Shown here in pieces: positions 41,816-53,480 of a stretch of 64,000 bases of DNA. A program made the translations under genes and the position numbers. The DNA is taken from contig NZ_JBFRXN010000002.1 in the NCBI RefSeq assembly GCF_040947875.1, positions 1,116,001 through 1,180,000 on the forward strand, given 5' to 3'. The notes under the pieces were generated by a model that was not told the DNA's origin, searched no databases, and saw only the letters and a program-made list of their open reading frames with translations. Within the stretch, counting starts at the first letter, position 1. Each line of letters starts with the position of its first letter. This stretch comes from Pseudomonas sp. MYb118 (GTDB taxonomy: Bacteria > Pseudomonadota > Gammaproteobacteria > Pseudomonadales > Pseudomonadaceae).

Positions 41816-43087
41816 ATGAGCTATGTGATCGACCGACGTCTCAATGGCAAGAATAAGAGCACGGTGAACCGCCAGCGCTTCCTGCGGCGTTACCGTGACC
41901 ACATCAAGAAGGCTGTCGAAGAGGCGGTCAGCCGGCGTTCCATCACCGACATGGAGCACGGCGAGCAGATCAGCATTCCCGGTCGCGATATCGACGAGCC
42001 GGTGCTTCACCACGGCCGCGGCGGCAAACAGACCGTCGTGCACCCCGGCAACAAGGAATTCACCACTGGCGAGCATATCGCCCGGCCGCCTGGAGGCGGC
42101 GGTGGCAGAGGGCCCGGCAAGGCCGGCAACTCTGGCGAGGGCATGGACGAGTTCGTCTTCCAGATTACCCAGGAGGAATTCCTCGAATTCATGTTCGAGG
42201 ACCTGGAACTGCCCAACCTGGTCAAGCGCAACCTGACCGGCACCGATACCTTCAAGACCGTTCGCGCCGGGATCAGCAACGAGGGCAACCCGTCACGGAT
42301 CAACATCATTCGCACCTTGCGCTCGGCTCACGCCCGACGCATCGCCCTGTCCGGCAGCAGCCGGGCGAAACTGCGCGAAGCCAAGGAAGAATTGCTGCGG
42401 CTCAAGCGCGATGAACCGGACAACTTCGGCGATATCCAGGAAATCGAGGCGGAAATCGAAAAACTCAGCGCGCGCATCCACCGCGTGCCATTCCTCGACA
42501 CTTTCGACCTCAAGTACAACCTGCTGATCAAGCAACCCAACCCCAGCTCCAAGGCGGTGATGTTCTGCCTGATGGACGTGTCCGGCTCCATGACCCAGGC
42601 GACCAAGGACATCGCCAAGCGCTTCTTCATCCTGTTGTACCTGTTCCTCAAGCGCAATTACGACAAGATCGACGTGGTCTTCATCCGCCACCACACCAGC
42701 GCCCGGGAAGTGGACGAGGAAGAGTTTTTCTATTCCCGCGAAACCGGCGGCACCATCGTCTCCAGCGCCCTGAAGCTGATGCAGGAGATCATGGCCGAGC
42801 GCTACCCTGCCAACGAGTGGAACATCTACGCCGCCCAGGCCTCCGATGGCGACAACTGGAACGATGACTCACCGATCTGCCGCGACATCCTGATCAATCA
42901 GATCATGCCGTTTGTGCAGTACTACACTTACGTTGAGATCACCCCCCGCGAACATCAGGCATTGTGGTTCGAGTACGAACGCATCGCCGAAGCCTTTTCC
43001 GACACTTTTGCCCAGCAACAACTGGTCTCGGCCGGCGATATCTATCCGGTCTTCCGTGAACTCTTCCAGCGCAGGTTAGTGACATGA
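41816..43087 (+). CDS. yeaH: YeaH/YhbH family protein (DUF444, VWA-like)
   Basis: A 423-residue protein with a C-terminal von Willebrand A-like domain. The metal-site motif DVSGSM holds D254, S256 and S258, and the middle is a charged helical region. A glycine-rich linker ([19 protein letters not shown]) lies near residue 95. Function is unknown, but it is always found with prkA and spoVR and expected to work with the kinase. It overlaps spoVR by 4 bp. Confidence 0.92.
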   Translation: MSYVIDRRLNGKNKSTVNRQRFLRRYRDHIKKAVEEAVSRRSITDMEHGEQISIPGRDIDEPVLHHGRGGKQTVVHPGNKEFTTGEHIARPPGGGGGRGPGKAGNSGEGMDEFVFQITQEEFLEFMFEDLELPNLVKRNLTGTDTFKTVRAGISNEGNPSRINIIRTLRSAHARRIALSGSSRAKLREAKEELLRLKRDEPDNFGDIQEIEAEIEKLSARIHRVPFLDTFDLKYNLLIKQPNPSSKAVMFCLMDVSGSMTQATKDIAKRFFILLYLFLKRNYDKIDVVFIRHHTSAREVDEEEFFYSRETGGTIVSSALKLMQEIMAERYPANEWNIYAAQASDGDNWNDDSPICRDILINQIMPFVQYYTYVEITPREHQALWFEYERIAEAFSDTFAQQQLVSAGDIYPVFRELFQRRLVT

Positions 43088-44646
43088 CCGCCAAAGAGCA
43101 GAAGCGCCAACCCATTTCCACCGGCTCCGAGTGGACCTTCGAGCTGATCCAGGCCTACGACCGCGAAATCAGTCGTATCGCAGCTCGCTACGCCCTCGAT
43201 ACCTATCCCAACCAGATCGAAGTGATCACCGCCGAGCAAATGATGGATGCCTACGCCTCGGTCGGCATGCCCCTGGGCTACCACCACTGGTCCTACGGTA
43301 AACATTTCCTCAGCACCGAAAAATCCTACTCCCGAGGCCAGATGGGGCTCGCCTACGAGATCGTGATCAACTCCGACCCCTGCATCGCCTATCTGATGGA
43401 GGAAAACACCATCTGCATGCAGGCCCTGGTCGTGGCGCATGCCTGCTATGGGCACAACAGCTTCTTCAAGGGCAACTACCTGTTTCGCACCTGGACCGAC
43501 GCCAGCTCGATCATCGACTACCTGGTGTTCGCCAAGCAGTACATCATGCAATGCGAAGAGCGCCACGGCATCGACGCGGTCGAAGACCTGCTCGACTCCT
43601 GCCATGCACTGATGAACTACGGGGTAGACCGCTACAAGCGCCCCTACCCGATCTCCGCCGAGGAAGAGCGTCGCCGGCAAAAGGATCGGGAAGAGCATAT
43701 GCAGAAACAAATCAACGACCTGTGGCGCACTATTCCCAAGGGTGCGGACAAGTTCAGCGACAAGGACAACGCGCGCTTCCCCGCAGAGCCGCAGGAAAAC
43801 ATCCTGTATTTCATCGAGAAGCATGCGCCCCTGCTGGAACCCTGGCAGCGGGAAATCGTGCGCATCGTGCGCAAGATCGCCCAGTACTTCTACCCCCAAC
43901 GCCAGACTCAGGTGATGAACGAAGGCTGGGCCACGTTCTGGCATTACACGCTGATGAACGACCTGTACGACGAAGGCCTGGTCACCGACGGTTTCATGAT
44001 GGAGTTCCTCACATCCCACACCAGTGTGGTCTTCCAGCCCGGCTTCGACAGCCCTTACTACAGCGGGATCAACCCCTACACCCTGGGCTTTGCCATGTAC
44101 CGGGACATCCGGCGCATGTGTGAGAACCCGACCGAAGAAGACCGCCGCTGGTTCCCGGACATCGCCGGCTCCGACTGGCTGTCGACCATCAAGTTCGCCA
44201 TGAGCAGCTTCAAGGACGAAAGCTTCATCCTGCAGTACCTGTCACCGACGGTGATCCGCGACCTGAAACTGTTCAGCATTCTCGATGACGATCAGAAAGA
44301 AGACCTGCTGGTGCCGGCCATCCACGACGAAGAAGGCTACCGCACCATCCGTGAAATCCTCGCGGCGCAGTACAACCTGGGCAATCGTGAACCCAACGTA
44401 CAGATCTACAGCATCGACCGCCGTGGCGACCGCTCCCTGACCCTTCGCCACCAACAGCACGACCGTAAGCCGCTGGGCGAGTCCACCGAGGAAGTGCTCA
44501 AGCACCTGCACCGCCTCTGGGGCTTCGATATTCACCTGGAGACCCTGCAAGGGGATCAGGTGATGAAAACCCACCATGTTCCACCGCGAAACGAGCAGAA
44601 CGAGGGCGACTACGGTCGGCTGGACCTGGCCGTCATTCATCTTTGA
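43084..44646 (+). CDS. SpoVR family protein (YcgB-like)
   Basis: A 520-residue member of the SpoVR family, named for a Bacillus spore cortex protein but widespread in non-sporulating bacteria. Conserved segments include [41 protein letters not shown] and [10 protein letters not shown]. The histidine and glutamate set ([14 protein letters not shown]) suggests a metallo-site, which is inference. ATGA overlap with yeaH makes it the third gene of the stress trio. Confidence 0.92.
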   Translation: MTAKEQKRQPISTGSEWTFELIQAYDREISRIAARYALDTYPNQIEVITAEQMMDAYASVGMPLGYHHWSYGKHFLSTEKSYSRGQMGLAYEIVINSDPCIAYLMEENTICMQALVVAHACYGHNSFFKGNYLFRTWTDASSIIDYLVFAKQYIMQCEERHGIDAVEDLLDSCHALMNYGVDRYKRPYPISAEEERRRQKDREEHMQKQINDLWRTIPKGADKFSDKDNARFPAEPQENILYFIEKHAPLLEPWQREIVRIVRKIAQYFYPQRQTQVMNEGWATFWHYTLMNDLYDEGLVTDGFMMEFLTSHTSVVFQPGFDSPYYSGINPYTLGFAMYRDIRRMCENPTEEDRRWFPDIAGSDWLSTIKFAMSSFKDESFILQYLSPTVIRDLKLFSILDDDQKEDLLVPAIHDEEGYRTIREILAAQYNLGNREPNVQIYSIDRRGDRSLTLRHQQHDRKPLGESTEEVLKHLHRLWGFDIHLETLQGDQVMKTHHVPPRNEQNEGDYGRLDLAVIHL

Positions 44647-44708
44647 CCGGTTTGTGCCTCCGCGAGCTCGACACAAGGGTTATCCTGTCGGGCTAACGGA
44701 GGTTTTTT

Positions 44709-45935
44709 ATGCAGATCTATAAAGTCGGTGGGGCCGTTCGTGATCGCCTGCTGGGCAAACCGGTCACCGATATCGACTGGGTCGTGGTCGGTGCCACCAC
44801 TGAAGAAATGCTCGCCAAGGGCTTTCGTCCGGTCGGGGCGGACTTTCCCGTGTTCCTGCACCCCAAAAGCGGCGAGGAATACGCCCTCGCCCGCACCGAG
44901 CGCAAGAGTGGCCGCGGCTACGGCGGTTTCACCTTCCATGCCAGCCCTGAGGTTACCCTTGAGGAAGACCTGATTCGGCGCGATCTGACGATCAATGCCA
45001 TGGCCGAGGATGACCAGCAGAACCTGACAGACCCCTATCATGGCCAGCGCGACCTCGAAGCCCGCCTGTTGCGTCACGTTTCCCCGGCATTCGCCGAAGA
45101 TCCCCTGCGTGTTCTGCGCGTTGCCCGCTTTGCCGCACGTTACGCCGGCCTGGGTTTTACCGTCGCACCGGAAACGCTGGAGCTGATGCGCGCACTGAGC
45201 GAATCGGGCGAACTGCAGGCGTTGACGGCAGAGCGCAGCTGGAAGGAGATTTCCCGGGCCCTGATGGAAGATCAGCCACAGGTGTTTATCGAGGTATTGC
45301 GCGATTGCGACGCCTTGAAGGTGCTGATGCCCGAGGTCGACGCATTGTTCGGTGTCCCGCAACCGGAGGCTCATCACCCGGAAATCGACACCGGCGTGCA
45401 CACCTTGAGCGTGCTCGAGCAGGCCGCCCGCCATCGGCAGCCGCTGACCGTGCGCTGGGCCTGCCTGCTCCACGACCTGGGCAAAGGCCTGACACCTGAA
45501 CAAGAGTGGCCGCGCCACATCGCCCACGAACACAAGGGTTTGAAGCTGATCAAGGCCGTCAACGAGCGCTTCAAGGCACCGAAGGATTGCCAGGAACTGG
45601 CGCTGCTGGTGGGCCAGTACCATACCCATGGCCACCGGGCGCTAGAACTGAAGCCTTCCACACTGTTGGAGCTGCTGCAGAGTTTCGACGTTTACCGTCG
45701 GCCGCAGCGATTCGAGGAGTTCATTGCGGCGTGCGAGATGGATGCGCGGGGCCGCAAAGGCTTTGAGCAGCGGAGTTATCCACAGGCCGATTATCTGCGC
45801 GGGGCAGCTGAAGCGGCTCGCGGGGTGGCGGTTCAACCGTTGCTGGAGAAGGGATTCAAGGGGCCGGAGTTGGGCGAGGCGATCAAGCGAGAGCGGCTCA
45901 AGGTGTTGAAGGCCTACAAGGAGGGGTTAATTTAA
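44709..45935 (+). CDS. cca: Multifunctional CCA tRNA nucleotidyltransferase with HD domain
   Basis: A 408-residue enzyme that adds or repairs the 3' CCA of tRNAs. The nucleotidyltransferase core has [10 protein letters not shown] and DIDWVVVG with the catalytic acidic pair, then [10 protein letters not shown]. The C-terminal HD phosphohydrolase domain ([18 protein letters not shown]) gives 2',3'-cyclic phosphodiesterase and phosphatase activities in the gammaproteobacterial class. The AACGGAGG ribosome site precedes ATG 44709. Confidence 0.95.
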   Translation: MQIYKVGGAVRDRLLGKPVTDIDWVVVGATTEEMLAKGFRPVGADFPVFLHPKSGEEYALARTERKSGRGYGGFTFHASPEVTLEEDLIRRDLTINAMAEDDQQNLTDPYHGQRDLEARLLRHVSPAFAEDPLRVLRVARFAARYAGLGFTVAPETLELMRALSESGELQALTAERSWKEISRALMEDQPQVFIEVLRDCDALKVLMPEVDALFGVPQPEAHHPEIDTGVHTLSVLEQAARHRQPLTVRWACLLHDLGKGLTPEQEWPRHIAHEHKGLKLIKAVNERFKAPKDCQELALLVGQYHTHGHRALELKPSTLLELLQSFDVYRRPQRFEEFIAACEMDARGRKGFEQRSYPQADYLRGAAEAARGVAVQPLLEKGFKGPELGEAIKRERLKVLKAYKEGLI

Positions 45936-45938
45936 AAG

Positions 45939-46006
45939 CATCGCGAGCAAGCTCGCTCCTACAGGGGAATGCGATCAAAACTGTAGGAGCGAGCTTGCTC
46001 GCGATG
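45939..46006. repeat. REPIN (GCGAGC type)
   Basis: The perfect 26-base arms CATCGCGAGCAAGCTCGCTC... (45939-45964) and its complement (45981-46006) form a clean stem around 16 bases. It lies between convergent cca and folK. Confidence 0.93.
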
Positions 46007-46010
46007 GATA

Positions 46011-46535
46011 TCAGCCTCGCAGCAAATCTGAAGGCGTCAACTGAATCCCACGCCACTCGAACGCCACCGGCGCCAACACCTGGTCAATCTGCGCGTCATC
46101 CCACAACTGCGCAAAGTTTTTACCCACGCCCGGATGCACGCGATCCGGCGCAATCAGCGACAACGGCCACAGCACGAAGGCATTTTTCAGGATCTCTGCC
46201 CGCGGCAGGATCAAACCGTCGAAGTTGCCCACCAGCTCGCCGAACAACAACACATCAATGTCCAGCGGCAGCCCCTTGCGGTCCGGCGCGTAGCGGCCGT
46301 TGTCCGCTTCGATGAACTTGAGCCGGCGGTCGAGCTCCATCAGCGGCAGATCGGTGTAGGCAGAGACCACGAAATTGAAGAACGGCCCGCTCTTGATCCC
46401 CACCGGCTGGCTTTCGAATACCGCCGAACAGCGGATATCCACCAGGAAACCCGCCAAGGCTTCCAGGCCGGCCCGCAAATGGGTTTCACGCTCGATATTG
46501 CTACCGAGGCCAAGGTAAACCTGAGTCAGCGGCAT
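46011..46535 (-). CDS. folK: 2-amino-4-hydroxy-6-hydroxymethyldihydropteridine pyrophosphokinase
   Basis: A 174-residue pyrophosphokinase of folate synthesis. The N-terminal [18 protein letters not shown] binds ATP and pterin; the DIDVLLFG and [15 protein letters not shown] motifs hold the magnesium Asp pair and the arginine/Phe elements. The usual HPR motif appears as LPRAEI, so the canonical His is replaced; this branch is shared by Pseudomonas relatives as I recall. It overlaps folB by 10 bp. Confidence 0.88.
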   Translation of the reverse strand: MPLTQVYLGLGSNIERETHLRAGLEALAGFLVDIRCSAVFESQPVGIKSGPFFNFVVSAYTDLPLMELDRRLKFIEADNGRYAPDRKGLPLDIDVLLFGELVGNFDGLILPRAEILKNAFVLWPLSLIAPDRVHPGVGKNFAQLWDDAQIDQVLAPVAFEWRGIQLTPSDLLRG

Positions 46536-46882
46536 CCGCGCTCGATCTCCACGCCCACGCCACCTGTCGCTGCCGGCACGGCACCTGGCTTGGTCAGCTT
46601 GAGACGCACCCAGGTGATGTTGAACTCGCTCATCAGCACCGCCACCAGACGCTCGGCAAAGGTCTCGACCAACTGGAACTGCGCCTGTTCGGCAAAGGCC
46701 TGGATACGCGCCGAAACGCTCGCGTAATCGAGCGCCAGGGTCAGGTCATCACCGGCAGCGGCCGGGCGGTTGTCCCAGGCGAAGCTCAGATCAAGACGCA
46801 GGCACTGTCGGATGCTTCGCTCCCAGTCGTAGGCACCGATCACGGTGTCAACTTCAAGGCCCTCGATAAACACTCTGTCCAA
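46526..46882 (-). CDS. folB: Dihydroneopterin aldolase
   Basis: A 118-residue aldolase/epimerase of folate synthesis. The family core [19 protein letters not shown], the [13 protein letters not shown] segment and [11 protein letters not shown] are complete. No ATG gives this start: the best candidate is TTG at 46882 (LDRVFIEGL read as MDRV), with the frame running 8 codons further up. Overlaps folK and is divergent from plsY. Confidence 0.92.
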   Translation of the reverse strand: MDRVFIEGLEVDTVIGAYDWERSIRQCLRLDLSFAWDNRPAAAGDDLTLALDYASVSARIQAFAEQAQFQLVETFAERLVAVLMSEFNITWVRLKLTKPGAVPAATGGVGVEIERGCR

Positions 46883-46957
46883 GCACTCTTCTCCGCTGCA
46901 CGACAAGGGCGCAATGCGCCGTTAGAATCAGGGGCGTCCTCGCCCGGAATAGTTAGC

Positions 46958-47527
46958 ATGTTTTGGTTACTGGCGATTCTCGCCTACCTGCTCGGCTCGC
47001 TGTCCTTCGCCATTTTGCTCAGCCGCCTGACCGGTAACCCCGATCCGCGAATGAGTGGCTCGGGTAATGCCGGCGCCACCAACATGTTGCGCCTGGCCGG
47101 TAAAAAGCTGGCCATCCTCACCTTGCTCGGCGACCTCTGCAAAGGCCTGCTGCCCGTACTGATCGCGGGGCTCGCGGGCCTTTCATTGCAACAACAGGCC
47201 TGGATCGGCGTCTGGGCCGTCATCGGTCACCTGTTCCCGCTGTACTTCCGCTTTCGCGGCGGCAAGGGCGTCGCCACTGCTGCCGGCATGCTCCTGGGGC
47301 TGTATCCGCCGGCGGCCCTGCTGGCGGTGTGCGCGTGGCTGCTGACGTTCTACCTGACCCGCACCAGCTCCCTCGCCGCCCTGATCGCCACACCCCTGAC
47401 CCTGCCACTGCTGGCCTGGCAGGAACCGGCGGCCCTGCTTCCGATGAGCGCCCTGACCGGGCTGATCGTCTGGCGGCACCGCGGCAATCTACGCGACCTG
47501 TTTGCCGGGCGCGAACGGCATTTTTAA
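46958..47527 (+). CDS. plsY: Glycerol-3-phosphate acyltransferase PlsY
   Basis: A 189-residue inner-membrane enzyme that uses acyl phosphate from PlsX for the first step of phospholipid synthesis. Several transmembrane segments are visible. Family motifs are [27 protein letters not shown] and the glycine-rich cytosolic loops. It is divergent from folB and convergent with tsaD; the gap to tsaD is 23 bp and holds no clear terminator. Confidence 0.95.
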   Translation: MFWLLAILAYLLGSLSFAILLSRLTGNPDPRMSGSGNAGATNMLRLAGKKLAILTLLGDLCKGLLPVLIAGLAGLSLQQQAWIGVWAVIGHLFPLYFRFRGGKGVATAAGMLLGLYPPAALLAVCAWLLTFYLTRTSSLAALIATPLTLPLLAWQEPAALLPMSALTGLIVWRHRGNLRDLFAGRERHF

Positions 47528-47550
47528 ATGCCGCACGTGAGCACCGCTCA

Positions 47551-48576
47551 TCATAGCCCCGACAATTGCTCCATCGGCCAGCGCGCCTGCACGCTGATCG
47601 CCAGGCTTTCATGCTGGCCGGCCTGCAAACGCTGGCAGCCGGCAAAGGCGATCATCGCGCCATTGTCGGTGCAGAACTCGGGACGCGCGTAAAACACATC
47701 GCCCTTGAGGTCGCCGAGCATTTTCTCGAGCGAGGCACGCAATGCCTTGTTGGCACTGACACCGCCGGCGATCACCAGGCGCTTCATACCTGCCTGCTTG
47801 AGGGCGCGCTTGCACTTAATGGTCAAAGTCTCCACCACGGCATCCTGGAACGCCAGCGCGATGTCGCAACGGACTTGTTCGCTGTCGTCCCCGGCGCTGA
47901 CGCTCTGCTGCCAGGTGTTGAGGGCGAAGGTTTTCAGGCCACTGAAGCTGAAAGCCAGGCCTGGGCGGTCGCACATCGGACGCGGAAAGGTAAAACGCCC
48001 TGCAACCCCACGGGCGGCGAGACGCGCAATTTCCGGACCGCCCGGGTAATTGAGGCCCATCATTTTTGCCGTTTTATCGAACGCTTCGCCGGCCGCATCG
48101 TCGAGGCTCTCGCCCATGAGCGTGTATTGGCCAATCCCGTCGACCTGTACCAGCTGGGTGTGGCCACCCGAAACCAACAAAGCGACGAACGGGAATTCGG
48201 GCGGTTTCGCCTCCAGCATCGGGGCCAGCAAGTGACCTTCCATATGATGCACACCGAGGGCCGGAATCCCCCAGGCGAAGGCCAGCGCCTGGGCACAGGA
48301 AGCCCCGACGAGCAGCGCGCCGACCAGCCCGGGGCCTGCGGTGTAGGCGATCGCGTCGATTTCCGTCGGCGCGCAGCCCGCCTCGGCCAGCACCTGACGG
48401 ATCAAGGGCAGCATGCGCTTGACGTGATCACGCGAGGCCAGCTCCGGCACTACGCCGCCGTAGGCGCGGTGCAGGTCGATCTGGCTGAACAGCGCGTCGG
48501 CCAGCAAGCCGCGTTCACTGTCGTATAATGCGACGCCGGTTTCGTCGCAGGACGTTTCTAATCCCAGTACTAGCAT
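47551..48576 (-). CDS. tsaD: tRNA N6-threonylcarbamoyltransferase subunit TsaD
   Basis: A 341-residue Kae1/TsaD protein that, with TsaB and TsaE, installs t6A37 on ANN-decoding tRNAs. N-terminal [17 protein letters not shown] binds nucleotide; the metal histidines are in [10 protein letters not shown]. The Rossmann-like ASKAT fold continues with VSGGHTQLV and [11 protein letters not shown]. It is divergent from rpsU. Confidence 0.96.
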   Translation of the reverse strand: MLVLGLETSCDETGVALYDSERGLLADALFSQIDLHRAYGGVVPELASRDHVKRMLPLIRQVLAEAGCAPTEIDAIAYTAGPGLVGALLVGASCAQALAFAWGIPALGVHHMEGHLLAPMLEAKPPEFPFVALLVSGGHTQLVQVDGIGQYTLMGESLDDAAGEAFDKTAKMMGLNYPGGPEIARLAARGVAGRFTFPRPMCDRPGLAFSFSGLKTFALNTWQQSVSAGDDSEQVRCDIALAFQDAVVETLTIKCKRALKQAGMKRLVIAGGVSANKALRASLEKMLGDLKGDVFYARPEFCTDNGAMIAFAGCQRLQAGQHESLAISVQARWPMEQLSGL

Positions 48577-48775
48577 GGGTTTGCGCCTTGTTTAGGCTGA
48601 ATTCGAAGGCGCGCATAATAGTCGCCGCGTGATGCCCCGACCAGCGGTTTTCGATCAGAGGCTTTGCATTCCGAGCGTTGAGGGGTTAACATCCGCAACC
48701 CTTAAAAACCGACGTCTTCAAGTGCTCTTTTGCCGCGAGGATGTTGACCCCGGTAATGAATGAAGGTAGCTCTGG

Positions 48776-48991
48776 ATGCCAGCCGTCAAAGTAAAAGAGA
48801 ACGAACCCTTCGACGTAGCTCTGCGTCGTTTCAAGCGCTCCTGCGAAAAAGCCGGTGTACTGGCTGAAGTTCGTAGCCGCGAATTTTACGAGAAGCCAAC
48901 TTCTGAGCGTAAGCGCAAAGCAGCTGCTGCTGTTAAGCGTCACGCCAAGAAAGTTCAGCGCGAACAGCGCCGCGCCGTTCGTCTGTACTAA
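48776..48991 (+). CDS. rpsU: 30S ribosomal protein S21
   Basis: A 71-residue basic ribosomal protein that binds the head/platform of the 30S subunit near the anti-Shine-Dalgarno. The sequence [20 protein letters not shown] and the basic tail ([18 protein letters not shown]) are diagnostic. First gene of the classical rpsU-dnaG-rpoD macromolecular synthesis operon. Confidence 0.97.
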
Positions 48992-49471
48992 TACACAGAC
49001 GTTCGTAGCAAGCTTCTGCCAAGCCCGGCTCTGTGCCGGGCTTATGGCATTTGCGGAAAACGCTTGATGCTTCACCGTCAAAGCCGCACACGCGACCGAG
49101 ACGAACCTGCTTCACCGCGTCAGACCTGGCTCTTTTGCCAGCGGTGCACGTCTTTTCTGACGAGCCTTTCAAGGCTATTGACGAGCACACCCACTGATTC
49201 CTCTCACGACGATCAGCCCAAGGCACCTGTGGCGTGCCACATGATGAGCTATCCGAGACCGATGACCGGTCGCAGCCGGATTCAGCGAAACACTTTCAAA
49301 TAGTCGAATACTGATTGGATTAACGTCAGTGGATTTTCGGCAGATACACTTCCCGACAGCGATTACGCAGACGACACTGGTCGAACCGCATTTTTTGTGC
49401 GCTTCAAACAACGACCCGCGCTCGGCCGCCCTTCGCCACGGATTCCTTTCAGCGCAGACGACGAGAACGCC
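48992..49471 (+). promoter_or_regulatory. 480-bp rpsU-dnaG intercistronic region with several hairpins
   Basis: No convincing gene is present. Hairpins seen are AAGCCCGGC/GCCGGGCTT (49021-49043, perfect 9-bp stem, no T tract), CTGGC/GCCAG (49126-49141), AGCCTT/AAGGCT (49163-49176) and GTGGC/GCCAC (49229-49240). The first resembles the attenuating terminator known between rpsU and dnaG in E. coli. The rest may be a structured leader or an unannotated RNA. Confidence 0.55.
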
Positions 49472-51442
49472 ATGGCCGGGCTGATCCCCCAGAGCTTCAT
49501 TGACGACCTTCTGAACCGCACCGACATCGTCGATGTGGTCAGCTCGCGCCTGCAACTGAAGAAAGCCGGCAAGAACCACACCGCCTGCTGCCCGTTTCAT
49601 AAGGAAAAGACGCCGTCCTTCAGCGTCAGCCCCGACAAACAGTTCTATTACTGCTTCGGTTGCGGCGCTGGCGGCAACGCCCTCGGCTTCATCATGGACC
49701 ACGACAACCTGGACTTCCCCCAGGCCGTCGAGGAACTGGCCAAAGCCGCGGGCATGGAAATCCCCCGCGAGGAAAGTGGCAGGGCGCGCAAGCCGCGTCA
49801 GCCAACCGATTCACCGCTGTACCCGCTGCTCACCGCCGCCGCCGACTTCTACCGCCAGGCGCTGAAAAGCCACCCGGCGCGCAAAGCCGCCGTGGATTAC
49901 CTCAAGGGCCGCGGGCTCACGGGCGAAATTGCCCGGGATTTCGGCCTTGGCTTCGCTCCGCCCGGCTGGGACAACCTGTTCAAGCACTTGAGCAGCGACA
50001 CCCTGCAACAAAAAGCGATGATCGACGCGGGCCTGCTGATCGAGAACGCCGAAACCGGCAAACGCTATGACCGCTTCCGCGATCGCGTGATGTTCCCGAT
50101 CCGCGACAGCCGTGGCCGCATCATCGCTTTCGGCGGCCGGGTACTGGGCGACGACAAGCCCAAATACCTGAACTCCCCGGAAACCCCGGTGTTTCACAAG
50201 GGCCAGGAACTCTACGGCCTTTATGAAGCACGCAAGAACAATCGCAACCTCGACGAAATCATCGTCGTCGAGGGCTACATGGACGTGATCGCCCTGGCCC
50301 AGCAAGGCCTGCGCAACGCCGTGGCCACCCTGGGCACCGCCACCAGCGAAGAGCACTTGAAGCGACTGTTCCGCGTCGTACCCAACGTGCTGTTCTGCTT
50401 CGACGGCGACCAGGCTGGCCGCAACGCCGCATGGCGAGCCCTGGAGGCCACGCTGTCGAGCCTGCAGGACGGTCGGCGTGCGCGCTTCCTGTTCCTGCCC
50501 GAAGGCGAAGACCCGGATACCCTGATCCGCTCGGAAGGCACCGACGCCTTCCGCGCCCGAATCAATCAGCACGCGCAGCCGCTGGCGGACTATTTCTTCC
50601 AGCAACTGACCGAAGAAGCCGACCCGCGCTCGCTCGAGGGCAAGGCCCACATGGCCACCCTGGCCGCGCCGCTGATCGACAAGGTGCCGGGCGCCAACCT
50701 GCGCGCCCTGATGCGCCAGCGTCTGCTGGAAATCACCGGCTTGAGTGGCGAGGCGGTCAGCCAACTGGTCCACAACGCACCTCAGGATGCGCCGCCACCG
50801 GCCTATGACCCCGGCATGGATTACGACGCCATGCCCGATTACGCCGACTTCCACCAGCCCCAGGAGGCGTACGCGCCCCAGCAGGAATGGAAGCCTAAAA
50901 AGCCCGGCGCCGGTGGCAAGAAATGGGACAAGAAGCCCTGGAACAAGGACGGCAAGCGCGGTGATCGCGAAGAGTACGCCCCGCGCACGCCCGTGGCGGT
51001 TGAAGCGCCGACGCTGATCGCCCTGCGCACGCTCATCCATCACCCGCAACTGGCCGCCAAGGTCGAGAGCGCCGATCACTTTGCCAACGAAAGCAACGTC
51101 TACGCGCAGGTGCTGATCGCCCTGATCGAAGCGGTGCAGAAAAATCCTCAGCTAAACTCTATTCAGTTGATGGCGCGCTGGCATGGAACGGAACAAGGCC
51201 GCCTTTTGAGAGCACTGGCGGAAAAGGAATGGTTGATTGCTGGCGACAACCTTGAACAGCAGTTTTTAGACACCATTACAAGGTTATCAGCGGGTCAACA
51301 TACGCAGACCCTCGACGAACTCATCAAGAGAGCAAGGCAGCCGGGAATCTCGGCTGAAGAACAAACCCAGATAGCAAAACAGATGCGCGACCTCTTAAAA
51401 CAGAACGTTTGCGTATCAAACCCGACCTCAACTGGCGCGTGA
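49472..51442 (+). CDS. dnaG: DNA primase
   Basis: A 656-residue primase that lays down RNA primers for replication. The zinc finger is complete (CPFHKEKTPSF...YYCFGCG). The TOPRIM core holds the Glu of VVEGYMDVIALAQ and the Asp pair of CFDGDQAG. The C-terminal helicase-binding domain follows a Pro/Lys-rich linker (WKPKKPGAGGKKWDKKP). ATG 49472 (MAGLIPQSFI) is the family start; the frame extends 25 codons upstream without conservation. Confidence 0.96.
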   Translation: MAGLIPQSFIDDLLNRTDIVDVVSSRLQLKKAGKNHTACCPFHKEKTPSFSVSPDKQFYYCFGCGAGGNALGFIMDHDNLDFPQAVEELAKAAGMEIPREESGRARKPRQPTDSPLYPLLTAAADFYRQALKSHPARKAAVDYLKGRGLTGEIARDFGLGFAPPGWDNLFKHLSSDTLQQKAMIDAGLLIENAETGKRYDRFRDRVMFPIRDSRGRIIAFGGRVLGDDKPKYLNSPETPVFHKGQELYGLYEARKNNRNLDEIIVVEGYMDVIALAQQGLRNAVATLGTATSEEHLKRLFRVVPNVLFCFDGDQAGRNAAWRALEATLSSLQDGRRARFLFLPEGEDPDTLIRSEGTDAFRARINQHAQPLADYFFQQLTEEADPRSLEGKAHMATLAAPLIDKVPGANLRALMRQRLLEITGLSGEAVSQLVHNAPQDAPPPAYDPGMDYDAMPDYADFHQPQEAYAPQQEWKPKKPGAGGKKWDKKPWNKDGKRGDREEYAPRTPVAVEAPTLIALRTLIHHPQLAAKVESADHFANESNVYAQVLIALIEAVQKNPQLNSIQLMARWHGTEQGRLLRALAEKEWLIAGDNLEQQFLDTITRLSAGQHTQTLDELIKRARQPGISAEEQTQIAKQMRDLLKQNVCVSNPTSTGA

Positions 51443-51456
51443 GGTCATAGCTCAGG

Positions 51457-51462
51457 TATAAT
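51457..51462 (+). promoter_or_regulatory. Candidate rpoD-proximal -10 element (TATAAT)
   Basis: A perfect TATAAT lies 48 bp before the rpoD ATG, in the dnaG-rpoD gap. No good -35 is seen 16-18 bp upstream, so this is a weak call. E. coli has internal rpoD promoters in the corresponding place. Confidence 0.3.
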
Positions 51463-51509
51463 CCTCGGCTTGTTTTTTGCCCGCCAAGACCTTCAGTGGA
51501 TAGGGTGTT

Positions 51510-53357
<1,848 letters not shown>

Positions 53358-53361
53358 TCAC

Positions 53362-53389
53362 AAAACCCCCGGCCCAAGCCGGGGGTTTT
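53362..53389 (+). terminator. Intrinsic terminator of the rpsU-dnaG-rpoD operon
   Basis: AAAACCCCCGGC-CCAA-GCCGGGGGTTTT gives a 12-bp stem, the last four pairs A-T, starting 5 bp after the rpoD stop. Confidence 0.93.
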
Positions 53390-53480
53390 GCTTTATGCCG
53401 ATAAAATCCCTCGCACTTCCCTCCCCTGCCGCATACCCCGTCTACACTCGAAACAATCCCCGAGCCATAACGAGACCGTT

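Noticed and set aside
49064..49303. A small protein gene in the rpsU-dnaG gap
   Set aside because: The 79-codon frame lacks a ribosome site and any similarity I recognise, and overlaps several hairpins. A structured RNA region is the better reading.
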